Shown piece after piece: positions 18,393 through 26,537 of a stretch of DNA of 64,000 nucleotides. The translations under genes were made by a program, and so were the position numbers. The notes below the pieces were generated by a model that had not been told where the DNA came from, searched no databases, and saw only the letters and a list, made by a program, of their open reading frames with translations. The stretch covers positions 248,001-312,000 of the forward strand of contig NZ_QCXY01000004.1 of assembly GCF_003347495.1 (NCBI RefSeq). The letters are read 5' to 3'. Position 1 is the first letter of the stretch. Each line of letters starts with the position of its first letter. Source of the DNA: Pleomorphovibrio marinus (GTDB taxonomy: Bacteria; Bacteroidota; Bacteroidia; Cytophagales; Cyclobacteriaceae).

Positions 18393-19712
18393 TTATTTGA
18401 GCCAGTCCGGCTTAGTGGTTTCAATTTCCGCCTGAAGCTGGTTGAGCAGATTGTACAGGCCAAAATATGTCCTGTTGATGTACAAACCATGCCTGGAGCC
18501 TCTAGCCTGCTTGGATTTCCGAAACATCTTTTCGTTGGAAATACGGTCCCCCAATTGGAAAATCTGCTGGAAATAGCTGTCATCGGCAAAGTCAAAGCTA
18601 TCCACATGAAAAGGCTTGCCCAGCAAGGATATCATCTCCTTGAAAACCCCCTTGAAATATTTTTTCTCCTCTTCGGTGTCCTTGTCACTCACAAATTCCA
18701 GATCATAGAAAATTTGGTTTAACTCATCTTCCCGGATCAGCAAATCCCTTTTAATAAGGGAAAAATACCCGGTATAGAAGTCCTCAGGAATTACCTTCAC
18801 GCATCCAAAATCAATGACTGCCAATTTGCCCTCATTTTGAATAATAAAATTCCCTGGATGAGGATCAGCATGCACTTGTTTCAGCACATGTACCTGATAA
18901 TGGTAAAAGTCCCAAAGTGCCTGACCTATTGCATTCCTCTCCTCTTGCTTAGGTTGTGTCTGTAGCCATTCCCTCAAATGTAAACCGTCCATCCAATCCA
19001 TAGTGATGATACGGGGGCTGCTCAGATCCTCATAGTAGGTAGGAAAAGTCAAATTTAAAATATGCGAACAGGCTTGGGAAATCTCCTTGCTTCGCCTTAC
19101 TTCCAACTTATAATCCGTTTCCTCTAGGAGCCTCTCTTCCACCTCCTCCATGTAATGATCCAACTCCCTTTCATTCATGTTCAGTAGTCGGAGCGCAAAG
19201 GGGCGAACCAGTTTAAGGTCGGAACTTACGCTGGATGCCACACCCGGGTATTGAATTTTTACCGCGTAGGCCTTATCTCCTTTGGTGGCTTTATGAACTT
19301 GACCAATGGATGCCGCATTTACTGCTGAGGGGGTAAAAGTATCAAACAGGGATTCTGGCCCTGCCCCAAAATACTGCCTAAAGGTCTTCACCACCAAAGG
19401 AAAGGAAAGCGGAGGCGCACTGTACTGCGCCATGGTAAATTTATCCTGATAGGCCCTGGGAAGCATGTTTTTATCCATGGCCATCATTTGCGCAACCTTA
19501 AGCGCACTTCCCTTCAATTCACTCAGGGAATCATAGATGTCCGTGGCATTGCTAGTATGAAGCTCATCTTTGGAAAGCTGGGGGTTTACTACCCTTTTGG
19601 CGTAATGTTTCACATAGTTTCCACCAACCTTGGCTCCTGTCCTAATAAATTTGGCCGCGCGTTGTACCTTGGAAACCGGAATGCTTTCCTGTTCTCTTAT
19701 TTTATCTGTCAT
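18393..19712 (-). CDS. AarF/ABC1/UbiB-family atypical kinase
   Basis: A 439-residue protein-kinase-like protein. It carries the family's N-terminal motif as LKGSALKVAQMMAMD (KxAQ where KxGQ is usual), the Ala-rich loop NAASIGQVHKA, the catalytic segment VHADPHPGNFII and the metal-binding segment LAVIDFGCVKVIP. ABC1 kinases bind and hydrolyse ATP and support isoprenoid-quinone or lipid metabolism; a menaquinone-related role is possible here but not shown. Its ATG overlaps the stop of the TetR-like gene by 1 nt (TAATG), so the two are translationally coupled. Confidence 0.88.
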   Translation of the reverse strand: MTDKIREQESIPVSKVQRAAKFIRTGAKVGGNYVKHYAKRVVNPQLSKDELHTSNATDIYDSLSELKGSALKVAQMMAMDKNMLPRAYQDKFTMAQYSAPPLSFPLVVKTFRQYFGAGPESLFDTFTPSAVNAASIGQVHKATKGDKAYAVKIQYPGVASSVSSDLKLVRPFALRLLNMNERELDHYMEEVEERLLEETDYKLEVRRSKEISQACSHILNLTFPTYYEDLSSPRIITMDWMDGLHLREWLQTQPKQEERNAIGQALWDFYHYQVHVLKQVHADPHPGNFIIQNEGKLAVIDFGCVKVIPEDFYTGYFSLIKRDLLIREDELNQIFYDLEFVSDKDTEEEKKYFKGVFKEMISLLGKPFHVDSFDFADDSYFQQIFQLGDRISNEKMFRKSKQARGSRHGLYINRTYFGLYNLLNQLQAEIETTKPDWLK

Positions 19713-20380
19713 TAGGATGGTTTGGATTGGTAAAGGAATTTTGCAAAATCGAGAAAGGAATCAACGGCGCTTTTACCCATTAAATCGAAGGCCAAATTGA
19801 CGGACTTCTCTATGGCGGCGTCGGTTTTTTCAAATCCCTGAGAAGTGTCTTTCAGCCAAAACTGGAACAAAAACATTACCTGAAGCCATAAGGCCTCATC
19901 ATATTTTTCGCTGATATACGGTCGGTTTGCAATTTCTTCCGTTTCCTTACCTTCCAATACGATGTCACCAACGAAGGACTTGAATTTTTCTTTGAAGACT
20001 TTAATTTCTTGGGGATATGGAGCTTTCCACCCTTGCGAATGCTGATAAAGGGAAATGAGGTAACTTCTCTTTTTTTTCAAATGCTCTATCCACGTAAAAT
20101 AAAATCCCAGCAATTTCTCACGGGCAGAGTAGTTAGGATAGACCTCCTGGTTTTGTAATTCTTGAACCGTACGGTCAAAAATCAATTCCCATACCGCCGC
20201 CTTAATCGCTTCAAAGGAAGTGAAAAATGCATACAACTCCTCTTCTTTGAGGTGAAGGGACTTTGCGAATTTATAGAGGGATACGGGTTCTTTTCCATTT
20301 TCCAACACATATTCCACGTATCCCTCTATGATGCTATCTCTATTGATTTCCGCACTTGCGGATTTATTTTCTTCGGTCAT
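19712..20380 (-). CDS. TetR-family transcriptional regulator
   Basis: A 222-residue protein. Residues about 15-65 form a TetR-type helix-turn-helix (SLYKFAKSLHLKEEELYAFFTSFEAIKAAVWE); the C-terminal all-helical part would dimerise and bind a ligand, and its last third resembles the C-terminal domain often found beside ABC1 kinases in Bacteroidota. It is coupled by TAATG to the ABC1 kinase gene and probably regulates this two-gene operon. Confidence 0.8.
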   Translation of the reverse strand: MTEENKSASAEINRDSIIEGYVEYVLENGKEPVSLYKFAKSLHLKEEELYAFFTSFEAIKAAVWELIFDRTVQELQNQEVYPNYSAREKLLGFYFTWIEHLKKKRSYLISLYQHSQGWKAPYPQEIKVFKEKFKSFVGDIVLEGKETEEIANRPYISEKYDEALWLQVMFLFQFWLKDTSQGFEKTDAAIEKSVNLAFDLMGKSAVDSFLDFAKFLYQSKPS

Positions 20381-20546
20381 CGGTGTTTTAGAATTTTTTC
20401 CTACTTGTTAACAAGATAAACCGTAAAGGGGTTTTAATTTGGGTAGGATTTATCTTTATCCCTTATAAATTTACATACAAGTATCACCACGTGTATTCAT
20501 ATTAAATTTTAAAAATCCAGTGATATTGGATACAACGGAGGAAGTA

Positions 20547-20630
20547 ATGAAATTTTATGAAAAATTTAAACGAATAAACAAAGAAATCCCAAAGCTTCCC
20601 CAAATGGACTCAATGCCAATAATATACTAG
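20547..20630 (+). CDS. Possible 27-residue ORF with a consensus ribosome binding site
   Basis: A short ORF starting MKFYEKFKRINKEIP and ending PIIY. It is preceded by GGAGGAAG with a 5-nt gap between GGAGG and the ATG. Such a strong Shine-Dalgarno is unusual next to the neighbouring genes, which mostly have none. The peptide is basic and has no recognisable domain. It lies in the 504-bp gap between the TetR-like gene and the DUF4221 gene. It could be a genuine small protein, a leader peptide or chance. Confidence 0.3.
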   Translation: MKFYEKFKRINKEIPKLPQMDSMPIIY

Positions 20631-20660
20631 TCTCAAGTTAGGAATATATTGACGGTCGGA

Positions 20661-20727
20661 TTCCTGCAGAGTAACTTGTGTACTGCGGAGGTCCTCTGCG
20701 AATATCTGCGAAATCTGCGGGAGATAA
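20661..20727. repeat. CTGCGAA-rich intergenic repeat (family C)
   Basis: Contains CTGCAGAG, CTGCGGAGG, CTCTGCGAATATCTGCG and AAATCTGCGGGA. The same words recur at 24301-24358 and 24461-24480. These CTGCG/CGCAG motifs are typical of short dispersed intergenic repeats in Bacteroidota genomes. The remainder of the 20381-20884 gap holds only the small ORF and AT-rich promoter-like sequence. Confidence 0.4.
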
Positions 20728-20884
20728 TTGTCCGTAGTTTGGTTCACATAAAACTAGTTTCTTTCTGGAAGTAAGGAATGGTAATTTTTGTTAAAAAACC
20801 TATCCACCCCATAATTTTAGATTAAACTAGGAGGGATTTTGTCTCTTTTTATAAACGTACAATAAACTTTAATTTTTACTAACC

Positions 20885-22054
20885 ATGGATTCATCTAAAG
20901 CAATGGTTTTGAAAATCAAGCACTTCGGGATATTCATGGTGGTATGGTGTCTGCTCATCTCCTGTGCTGCCAATAACCAGGATTCCCCTGAATATAGGGC
21001 CTTTACCCTTACACAGGACACCGTTGTGATTGACAGCAGGGATGAAATCATCAACCTAAGGTACGGGATCGGTAACCCGGAACTTTCGAAGGATGGCAAA
21101 TTCCTTTTTCACTATACCCATGGAGTGCCAAAGTTCTCTAAAATCAATTTGGAAAGATTGATATTGGAAGAAATGATCCCTTATGAAACAGAGGGGCCGA
21201 ATGGAATGGGTGCCTACTTAGCTGGGTTCAGCACCTTTGAAGATGAATTGCTATTGCTCTGGACTTATGGAGCAAGTGCTGTTTTTAACCAGCGTAGTGA
21301 AAAAATAAATGATTTGAGGTTGGACAAAATTGCTTCACAAGAAATCCTTGACTTAAGAGCTTTCCCCGCAAGGTTATTGGAATACCCCAACCATCCCAAC
21401 CAGCTTTTTGGCTACTACCTAGATAATCATAACGAAGATTATTTCATTCTTAAATTTGATTTAGCCCAGCAATCCTATAAAAAGACAACGCTACCAGTAA
21501 AAGAAAAACTCAAAGATTATAGCATGGAAATTATAAAGGATGGAAATCTTGCAGGGGAATTTAGCCCAAAACCATGGCCAACGGTCGCCAATGAAAAAAT
21601 CTTATTTACCAACATGGTGTTCAATGAAGTACTGATTTACGACATGCATACGGACTCCATTTATTCCAAAGAATGGGAAAGCATATTAACGGAGAACAAA
21701 AATGAATACAAAATGCCAGCTAAGGTAGAATTAGAGAAGTCCGATTACCACAGGAGAAAGTTTCAGGAGCACATCAACTTTATGCCCCTTCATTGGGATC
21801 CTGTATCGCAGCAATACGTAAGACTTTCTTACAAAACCAAATTTTCGGAAGAACTTAACGAGCTCGGAGCGCCCATTGAAACAGGAGCTGAGGTTTATTT
21901 GAGTGTTTTTGACAAAGACCTTAATATCATCTGGGAAACCTACCTAGATACTTATCAAAAGACCCCGCCAAAACACTTTTTTATTGATCAAAGGATTTGG
22001 TTATTTGAAAACATGGAAGACGAAATGGCATTTGTCAGAATTACCATAGACTAA
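20885..22054 (+). CDS. DUF4221 lipoprotein (beta-propeller-like)
   Basis: A 389-residue protein with a lipoprotein signal (FMVVWCLLISC, Cys near residue 27). The body (NPELSKDGKFLFHYTHGVPKF, then repeated strand-rich blocks) matches DUF4221, a family largely confined to Cyclobacteriaceae and relatives and related to six-bladed propellers. It is expected to be attached to the outer or inner membrane facing the periplasm. Function is unknown. It may be monocistronic: the next gene begins 160 bp later with its own palindrome. Confidence 0.75.
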   Translation: MDSSKAMVLKIKHFGIFMVVWCLLISCAANNQDSPEYRAFTLTQDTVVIDSRDEIINLRYGIGNPELSKDGKFLFHYTHGVPKFSKINLERLILEEMIPYETEGPNGMGAYLAGFSTFEDELLLLWTYGASAVFNQRSEKINDLRLDKIASQEILDLRAFPARLLEYPNHPNQLFGYYLDNHNEDYFILKFDLAQQSYKKTTLPVKEKLKDYSMEIIKDGNLAGEFSPKPWPTVANEKILFTNMVFNEVLIYDMHTDSIYSKEWESILTENKNEYKMPAKVELEKSDYHRRKFQEHINFMPLHWDPVSQQYVRLSYKTKFSEELNELGAPIETGAEVYLSVFDKDLNIIWETYLDTYQKTPPKHFFIDQRIWLFENMEDEMAFVRITID

Positions 22055-22171
22055 TTTCCAAATCCAATTATTCCGCTTCATCCCTTAATCCAAAAATATC
22101 AAGATTCTCATATTGTGCATAGATGGGGCTTATCTTGTCAAGTAAAAAGGTTTTTTAAAACTTTTTTGGGG

Positions 22172-22190
22172 GTTTATAACGTTTATAAAC
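22172..22190. promoter_or_regulatory. Palindrome upstream of the S41 protease gene
   Basis: GTTTATAA-CGT-TTATAAAC is a perfect 8-bp inverted repeat with a 3-base centre, 25 bp before the ATG of the protease gene. It is not followed by a T-run, so an operator is more likely than a terminator. AT-rich palindromes can arise by chance. Confidence 0.35.
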
Positions 22191-22215
22191 TTAAATCAGC
22201 GATTTGATCATAATC

Positions 22216-23544
22216 ATGAAAAAAAAATTACCGAATCATTGGGTGCTGTTGATTATACCGATGTTTGGCTTCTGGGCATGTGAAGTAGATGAAGACGTGC
22301 CCCATGTCAGGGAACAACGGGTAAAGGAAGCCATATACGAAAGCATGCAGGAATGGTACTTTTGGAACGACCGGATGCCTCAGGGCATAAATCCCAATGC
22401 TTTCCGAACCAACAACTCACTTTTGTCGGCTCTCAGGTACGAGGAATTGGACAGATGGTCTTACCTCACTACAAGAGGGGATTTCGAAAGGGCCTTTACC
22501 GGACAAAATGCCGGACATGGGTTTGGTATCGCATTAGGTCCTGATGAGGGAATTTACGTTTCATTTGTTTATAAAGACTCACCTGCCGGTAAAGATGGAT
22601 GGGAAAGGGGATGGGAGATTTTGGAAGTAAATGGAAAACCCGTCGCAGAATACAGGACGAATGGAGGGTATAATTTCCAACTCGGCCCCAATAACCCGGG
22701 GGTAACCAATACCTTTACCTTAAAATTGCCGGACGGCACCACTACCAAAAAGTCAAATACCAAGGAAGATTACCAGTCAAACTCTGTCTTGCACAAAGAA
22801 ATCCTTAAGATAGATAGCAAAAACGTGGGCTACTGGGTATATAACAGCTTTAAAGCCAGTCCCGGCGAAAGCCCCACCAGGAGTCTAGAGGTGGAAGAAG
22901 CACTTAAGTATTTTGAAGATGCCAATATCAGTGAGCTTATCCTGGATCTCCGGTATAATGGAGGGGGTAGTGTAGCTGTGGCAGAACAAATCATGAATGC
23001 GCTGATCCCATCCTCCTATGATGGGAAGTTAATGTATAAAAACGCATTAAACGGCGATAAAACAAATCTCAACGAATCGTATTTTTTTAGCAAAAAGGGG
23101 AATTTAGAGGTGGATAGAGTGGTCTTCATCACCTCAAGAGGATCTGCGTCTGCTAGTGAACTTATTATCAACTGCCTGGAACCTTACATGGATTTAGCGC
23201 TAATTGGGGACAGAACTTATGGAAAGCCGGTGGGATCATTCCCTATGTCCAGCTTCAATAATACCTTGGCCCAAAATGATGTGGAGCTAGTGCCGGTGAC
23301 CTTTGCAACCGCCAATGCGAATGGCAAGGCGGAATTTTTCGATGGGTTTCCTGTGGATATCCCAGTGGCGGACAACCCCTCCGAAAACTGGGGAAGCCCC
23401 GAGGAAAGCCGCTTTGCCGCTGCTAGGGATTATATTCAATTTGGGTCACTTTCTCCCTCTGCACGATTACTCCATTCCCCAATGGAAGAATGGGTGATGA
23501 TAGATGACTTTACAGGGCTGGGTAAGGAATTTCCTGTATATTAA
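22216..23544 (+). CDS. S41 family C-terminal-processing-type peptidase (lipoprotein)
   Basis: A 442-residue protein from the ATG at 22216 (an in-frame TTG at 22204 is less likely because the signal begins MKKKLPNHWVLL). The lipobox is MFGFWAC. A PDZ-like domain follows (YVSFVYKDSPAGKDGWERGWEIL), then the S41 domain with the catalytic Ser in TSRGSASASE and the Lys in GDRTYGKPVG, 25-30 residues apart as in Tsp/CtpA. LILDLRYNGGG is another conserved strand. Probable periplasmic serine protease with unknown target. The SGNH-like gene starts 2 bp after its stop. Confidence 0.88.
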   Translation: MKKKLPNHWVLLIIPMFGFWACEVDEDVPHVREQRVKEAIYESMQEWYFWNDRMPQGINPNAFRTNNSLLSALRYEELDRWSYLTTRGDFERAFTGQNAGHGFGIALGPDEGIYVSFVYKDSPAGKDGWERGWEILEVNGKPVAEYRTNGGYNFQLGPNNPGVTNTFTLKLPDGTTTKKSNTKEDYQSNSVLHKEILKIDSKNVGYWVYNSFKASPGESPTRSLEVEEALKYFEDANISELILDLRYNGGGSVAVAEQIMNALIPSSYDGKLMYKNALNGDKTNLNESYFFSKKGNLEVDRVVFITSRGSASASELIINCLEPYMDLALIGDRTYGKPVGSFPMSSFNNTLAQNDVELVPVTFATANANGKAEFFDGFPVDIPVADNPSENWGSPEESRFAAARDYIQFGSLSPSARLLHSPMEEWVMIDDFTGLGKEFPVY

Positions 23545-23546
23545 TT

Positions 23547-24290
23547 ATGAACTTTGAGGCCCAAACCCGAAGGTGGAAAGGTATATTAAATTGCCTAATC
23601 AAAAAATGGTTTTGGTGCTTCGTCATGTTGGTTTCCAATATTTTCCTTGGCTGCTCTCTTTTAGAAAAGCAGTATGAGGAAAGTAAATTTGACCGGGTTC
23701 TGGTAATAGGAAATAGCATCACCCACCATCCTCCCAATACGGAAATCAAGTGGTATGGAGATTGGGGAATGGCAGCCTCTGAACCCTCGAAAGACTTTTT
23801 CCATACCTTATCCTCTTCTTTCCAAAACCTGGATAATGCCGTGACCTTAAAGAGGCAAAATGTTTTTGTTTTTGAGAGGGGCTTTGATAACCCGTTTATC
23901 GCAGACGAATTTGAAGAATTAAGGGAATTTGCACCTGATTTACTGATTATCCGATTGGGAGAAAATGTGCCTTTGGAAAGACTGGAAACAAACAATTTTT
24001 CCATCGCCTTGCAGGATTTTGTGGGCTTTATCCTTGACGGTAGGAAAGAAGAAGTAATCATTACCAGCACATTTTGGGAAAATTCACAAATGGATACCCA
24101 ACTAAAACATGCAGCGGAAGAAAGGGGCTGGAACTATGTGCCAATAGGACACCTGGGGTCATCAGATACCTACAAGGCCATTGGGGAATTTGAAAATGAA
24201 TTCGTAGAAATTCACCCGAATGATGCCGGAATGGCCGAAATAGCTGCTCTGATCTGGGAGGAAGTGAAAAGAATAAAGGGCAAAAAATAA
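23547..24290 (+). CDS. SGNH/GDSL-like lipoprotein hydrolase with incomplete block V
   Basis: A 247-residue lipoprotein (FLGC near residue 32). Block I is VLVIGNSITHH, giving the nucleophilic Ser; RLGENVPL resembles block III. Block V should read DxxH, but here it is FVEIHPND: His is present and the residue three before it is Val, not Asp. The enzyme may use a Ser-His dyad or a different acid. It is translationally coupled to the S41 protease gene (2-bp gap). Esterases of this fold often deacetylate glycans. Substrate unknown. Confidence 0.72.
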   Translation: MNFEAQTRRWKGILNCLIKKWFWCFVMLVSNIFLGCSLLEKQYEESKFDRVLVIGNSITHHPPNTEIKWYGDWGMAASEPSKDFFHTLSSSFQNLDNAVTLKRQNVFVFERGFDNPFIADEFEELREFAPDLLIIRLGENVPLERLETNNFSIALQDFVGFILDGRKEEVIITSTFWENSQMDTQLKHAAEERGWNYVPIGHLGSSDTYKAIGEFENEFVEIHPNDAGMAEIAALIWEEVKRIKGKK

Positions 24291-24300
24291 TCTTCCAACC

Positions 24301-24358
24301 ACTCTGCGCAAATTAGCGAAATCAGCAGGGGGATTAATTCCCGCAGATGGCGCAGAAT
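24301..24358. repeat. CTGCGAA-rich intergenic repeat (family C)
   Basis: Starts CTCTGCGC and ends GCGCAGAA, giving a 6-bp closing stem, with CCCGCAG inside. It is related in wording to 20661-20727; a partial copy (AAATTCGCAAGAACTGCGGGAG) lies at 24460-24481. It sits just after the SGNH-like gene. Confidence 0.4.
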
Positions 24359-24488
24359 ACTTTTGCTTTTAAAAGATTGGGCAATTTTTGCATCATTTCT
24401 AAGAATAGCCTTTTTAAGTTTAAGGATAGCACTGCTTGCATAAAAAGCCCCTCTGTATAAATTCGCAAGAACTGCGGGAGAAAAAACC

Positions 24489-24520
24489 AAAAAAGCCAAC
24501 CCCCAGTATCGAGGATTGGC
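24489..24520 (-). terminator. Intrinsic terminator of a degraded minus-strand gene
   Basis: On the minus strand a 10-bp stem (GCCAATCCTC / GGGGGTTGGC, two wobble pairs) with loop GATACT is followed by six T. It lies 4 bp past the stop codon of the fragment at 24525-24764. Confidence 0.65.
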
Positions 24521-24524
24521 ATTT

Positions 24525-24764
24525 CTAGCTTAATATCATCGAAGGGTGCATCGTAAACTTGACAGGGTTTGCCTTCCAGAAAGGTATAGATGCCAGTTCC
24601 ATGGCATGCTCCCTTTATATCCGGCCAAAAAACGGCTGGTGTTTTACACGGCCGCTCCATTCGGTAGCATCCTTAGCTCCTTTAAAACCGTTTCCACCCT
24701 TCCGGTCGTACAGGTCTTCATCGGAGCCGAACTCAAAATAATAAGGAATGGGAATTTGCCAAGT
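24525..24764 (-). pseudogene. C-terminal fragment of a lost gene, one internal stop
   Basis: One minus-strand frame is open from 24764 to 24525 except for a TAA at 24615-24617. It reads as a natural protein segment (YYFEFGSDEDLYDRKGG, then ATEWSGRVKHQPFFG) and, after the stop, ELASIPFWKANPVKFTMH. It ends with TAG just before a good intrinsic terminator. No start codon or N-terminal part exists; upstream is a stop and then the terminator shared with the SusD gene. I do not recognise the family. Alternatively the frame is chance; the agreement of stop and terminator argues for a relic. Confidence 0.35.
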
Positions 24765-24856
24765 TTAATTACATTATTGATCTCTTACAAAACAATTCGG
24801 TTCAGTATCCTTGCACAACGGTTTATATGCCCTGTACAGCTAATTCAGATGTATAT

Positions 24857-24896
24857 AAAACCGACCAATGAAAAAAACGCCATTGGTCGGTTTTTT
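24857..24896. terminator. Terminator downstream of susD
   Basis: A 13-bp perfect stem AAACCGACCAATG / CATTGGTCGGTTT encloses a 10-base loop. On + it runs into six T; on the minus strand, in the direction of the SusD gene ending at 24920, A-rich sequence precedes it and T-rich follows. It closes the susCD transcription unit. Confidence 0.75.
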
Positions 24897-24919
24897 AATG
24901 TTATAGTTATTACTGGTGA

Positions 24920-26515
24920 TTAATCCCTGTAATTTAGGTTTAAATCAAGTTCGCTTTGAGGTAAAACCCATACAAATGATTCAGAAGAAAAAGGCTCATC
25001 CTGAACCCCCCTGTCCCCTCCCGGAATGGGTTTTTTAGCTGACCTTAGATAATCTGTCCGGTCACCTTCATAAGCTAGTTCTTTGATTCTTTCATTATCA
25101 ATTATTTCCTCTGTAATTGCTCCCTGCAAAGGCCCAATTCCGGCCCTTTCTCTCACTACATTTAAGTCATTTGTAGCCCCTCCAACATCACCAGACCTCA
25201 ACCGAAGTAAGGATCTTGTCAAATACATTTCAGCGAGGCGAATAATGGGAATATTTGCCAGGATGCCTATTTCCTGGCCCCTATAGTATTTATCGCACCA
25301 AACCATTGGCGTTACCACCTCGGAATGTATGGTTTCATAGATAAAGGGGTCAGCATTTGGGTCGGGATTATAACCGTCTAATTTTCTATAGAGCTGGTTA
25401 AATCGCTTATCCTGCAAGGCTTCTTCAGTAAGCGTGTAATTTCCATTCAAAGGGTCTTCCATCCACCCAATAGCTGCCAAGGTATTGTAACTGAACGTAA
25501 ATTGATTCCAAGTACATCTTTGAAACGTATTTGCTCCTGTGGTGACCTGTCTGCGCAACGTCATACTGGATAATTCATCCGGACCTACCCTGTTCACAGG
25601 ATCATAATACAATGCATACCAAAGGACTTCTTTTCCCCGACTACTGTTGTCTTTATTAAAGGCTTCAATAGGGTCCTCTGACAAATCATAATCTCCACCA
25701 TTTTGATCAATGACATAATTCAATTCTTGGATAGCTTCCTCATTTCTGCCCATCATAAAATATACCTTTGCCAGCATAGCTGCGGCCGTGAATCTGTTTG
25801 CTCTGCCAAACTCATAAGATGGATGGTGTAATGAAGCGTTAAACCGCTCCGGCAAGAGGGATTTAGCCCTATTCAAATCAGCTAGGATTTGGGCATAAAT
25901 TTCCGGACCTGTACCCATTTCGGGAGCTTTAGCCCCATCAAAGTTATCTGCGAATGAAATCCTTAGGGGCAAAAGCCTGGATCCGGCAGTTCCTTCGGAT
26001 TCATAAGGAGGAAGGAATATCGTAGTTAACACCCAGTAGCCATAACCGCGCATTAAATGCAACTCGCCTTCAATCCTTCTGAGGTTATTTTCAATATCGG
26101 CCTCAGAAGCATTTGGAAAAGGATTCCCTCCACTTTCTGCAATAAAATCCAAGGCAGCATTGCAGGAGGCAATAATTTGGTAAGCAGTCACAAAAGCATT
26201 CCTTGATTTATCAATCTCAATGTTTGCCATCCTGCCATACATCTCATTGAAAGGAATGTTTGCAGAAGTTCCTGGCAATAGCTGTACGTTATCTCCTTGG
26301 GTTGTCTTCAACAGGCGTGTACCTCCGATCAGGTTGTTCCATGCCCCCTTTCTAAATGCCAGCCAATATGCCCCCACAGGAGCTCTTTCAAAATCTCTTA
26401 AATTCAGCCAGGGATCTTCAGGCGGATTGGTCAATGTAAAGAATTCTTCATCATTGCAGCCATTGCTACCCATTAGCAACAGGAGGGAGAGAATATATAG
26501 AGTTAATTTTTTCAT
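24920..26515 (-). CDS. SusD/RagB family nutrient-binding lipoprotein
   Basis: A 531-residue protein from the ATG at 26515, which begins a lipoprotein signal (MKKLTLYILSLLLLMGSNGC); the frame is open 15 codons further but lacks a signal there. It shows SusD features: TPR-like N-terminal helices (RRIEGELHLMRGYGYWVLTTIF), FTAAAMLAKVYFMMGR in the middle and the C-terminal IRLAEMYLTRSLLRLRSG with NVVRERAGI. It caps the SusC barrel at the cell surface and binds the glycan or other nutrient. It lies 22 bp downstream of susC. Substrate cannot be told from sequence; no glycoside hydrolase is adjacent. Confidence 0.92.
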   Translation of the reverse strand: MKKLTLYILSLLLLMGSNGCNDEEFFTLTNPPEDPWLNLRDFERAPVGAYWLAFRKGAWNNLIGGTRLLKTTQGDNVQLLPGTSANIPFNEMYGRMANIEIDKSRNAFVTAYQIIASCNAALDFIAESGGNPFPNASEADIENNLRRIEGELHLMRGYGYWVLTTIFLPPYESEGTAGSRLLPLRISFADNFDGAKAPEMGTGPEIYAQILADLNRAKSLLPERFNASLHHPSYEFGRANRFTAAAMLAKVYFMMGRNEEAIQELNYVIDQNGGDYDLSEDPIEAFNKDNSSRGKEVLWYALYYDPVNRVGPDELSSMTLRRQVTTGANTFQRCTWNQFTFSYNTLAAIGWMEDPLNGNYTLTEEALQDKRFNQLYRKLDGYNPDPNADPFIYETIHSEVVTPMVWCDKYYRGQEIGILANIPIIRLAEMYLTRSLLRLRSGDVGGATNDLNVVRERAGIGPLQGAITEEIIDNERIKELAYEGDRTDYLRSAKKPIPGGDRGVQDEPFSSESFVWVLPQSELDLNLNYRD

Positions 26516-26537
26516 GACTTTTGAATTTAGCGCTGGA

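Noticed and set aside
24334-24660. 108-codon minus frame beside the susD terminator
   Set aside because: It reads through the terminator at 24489-24520; the other frame, which stops just before the terminator, is the better relic.
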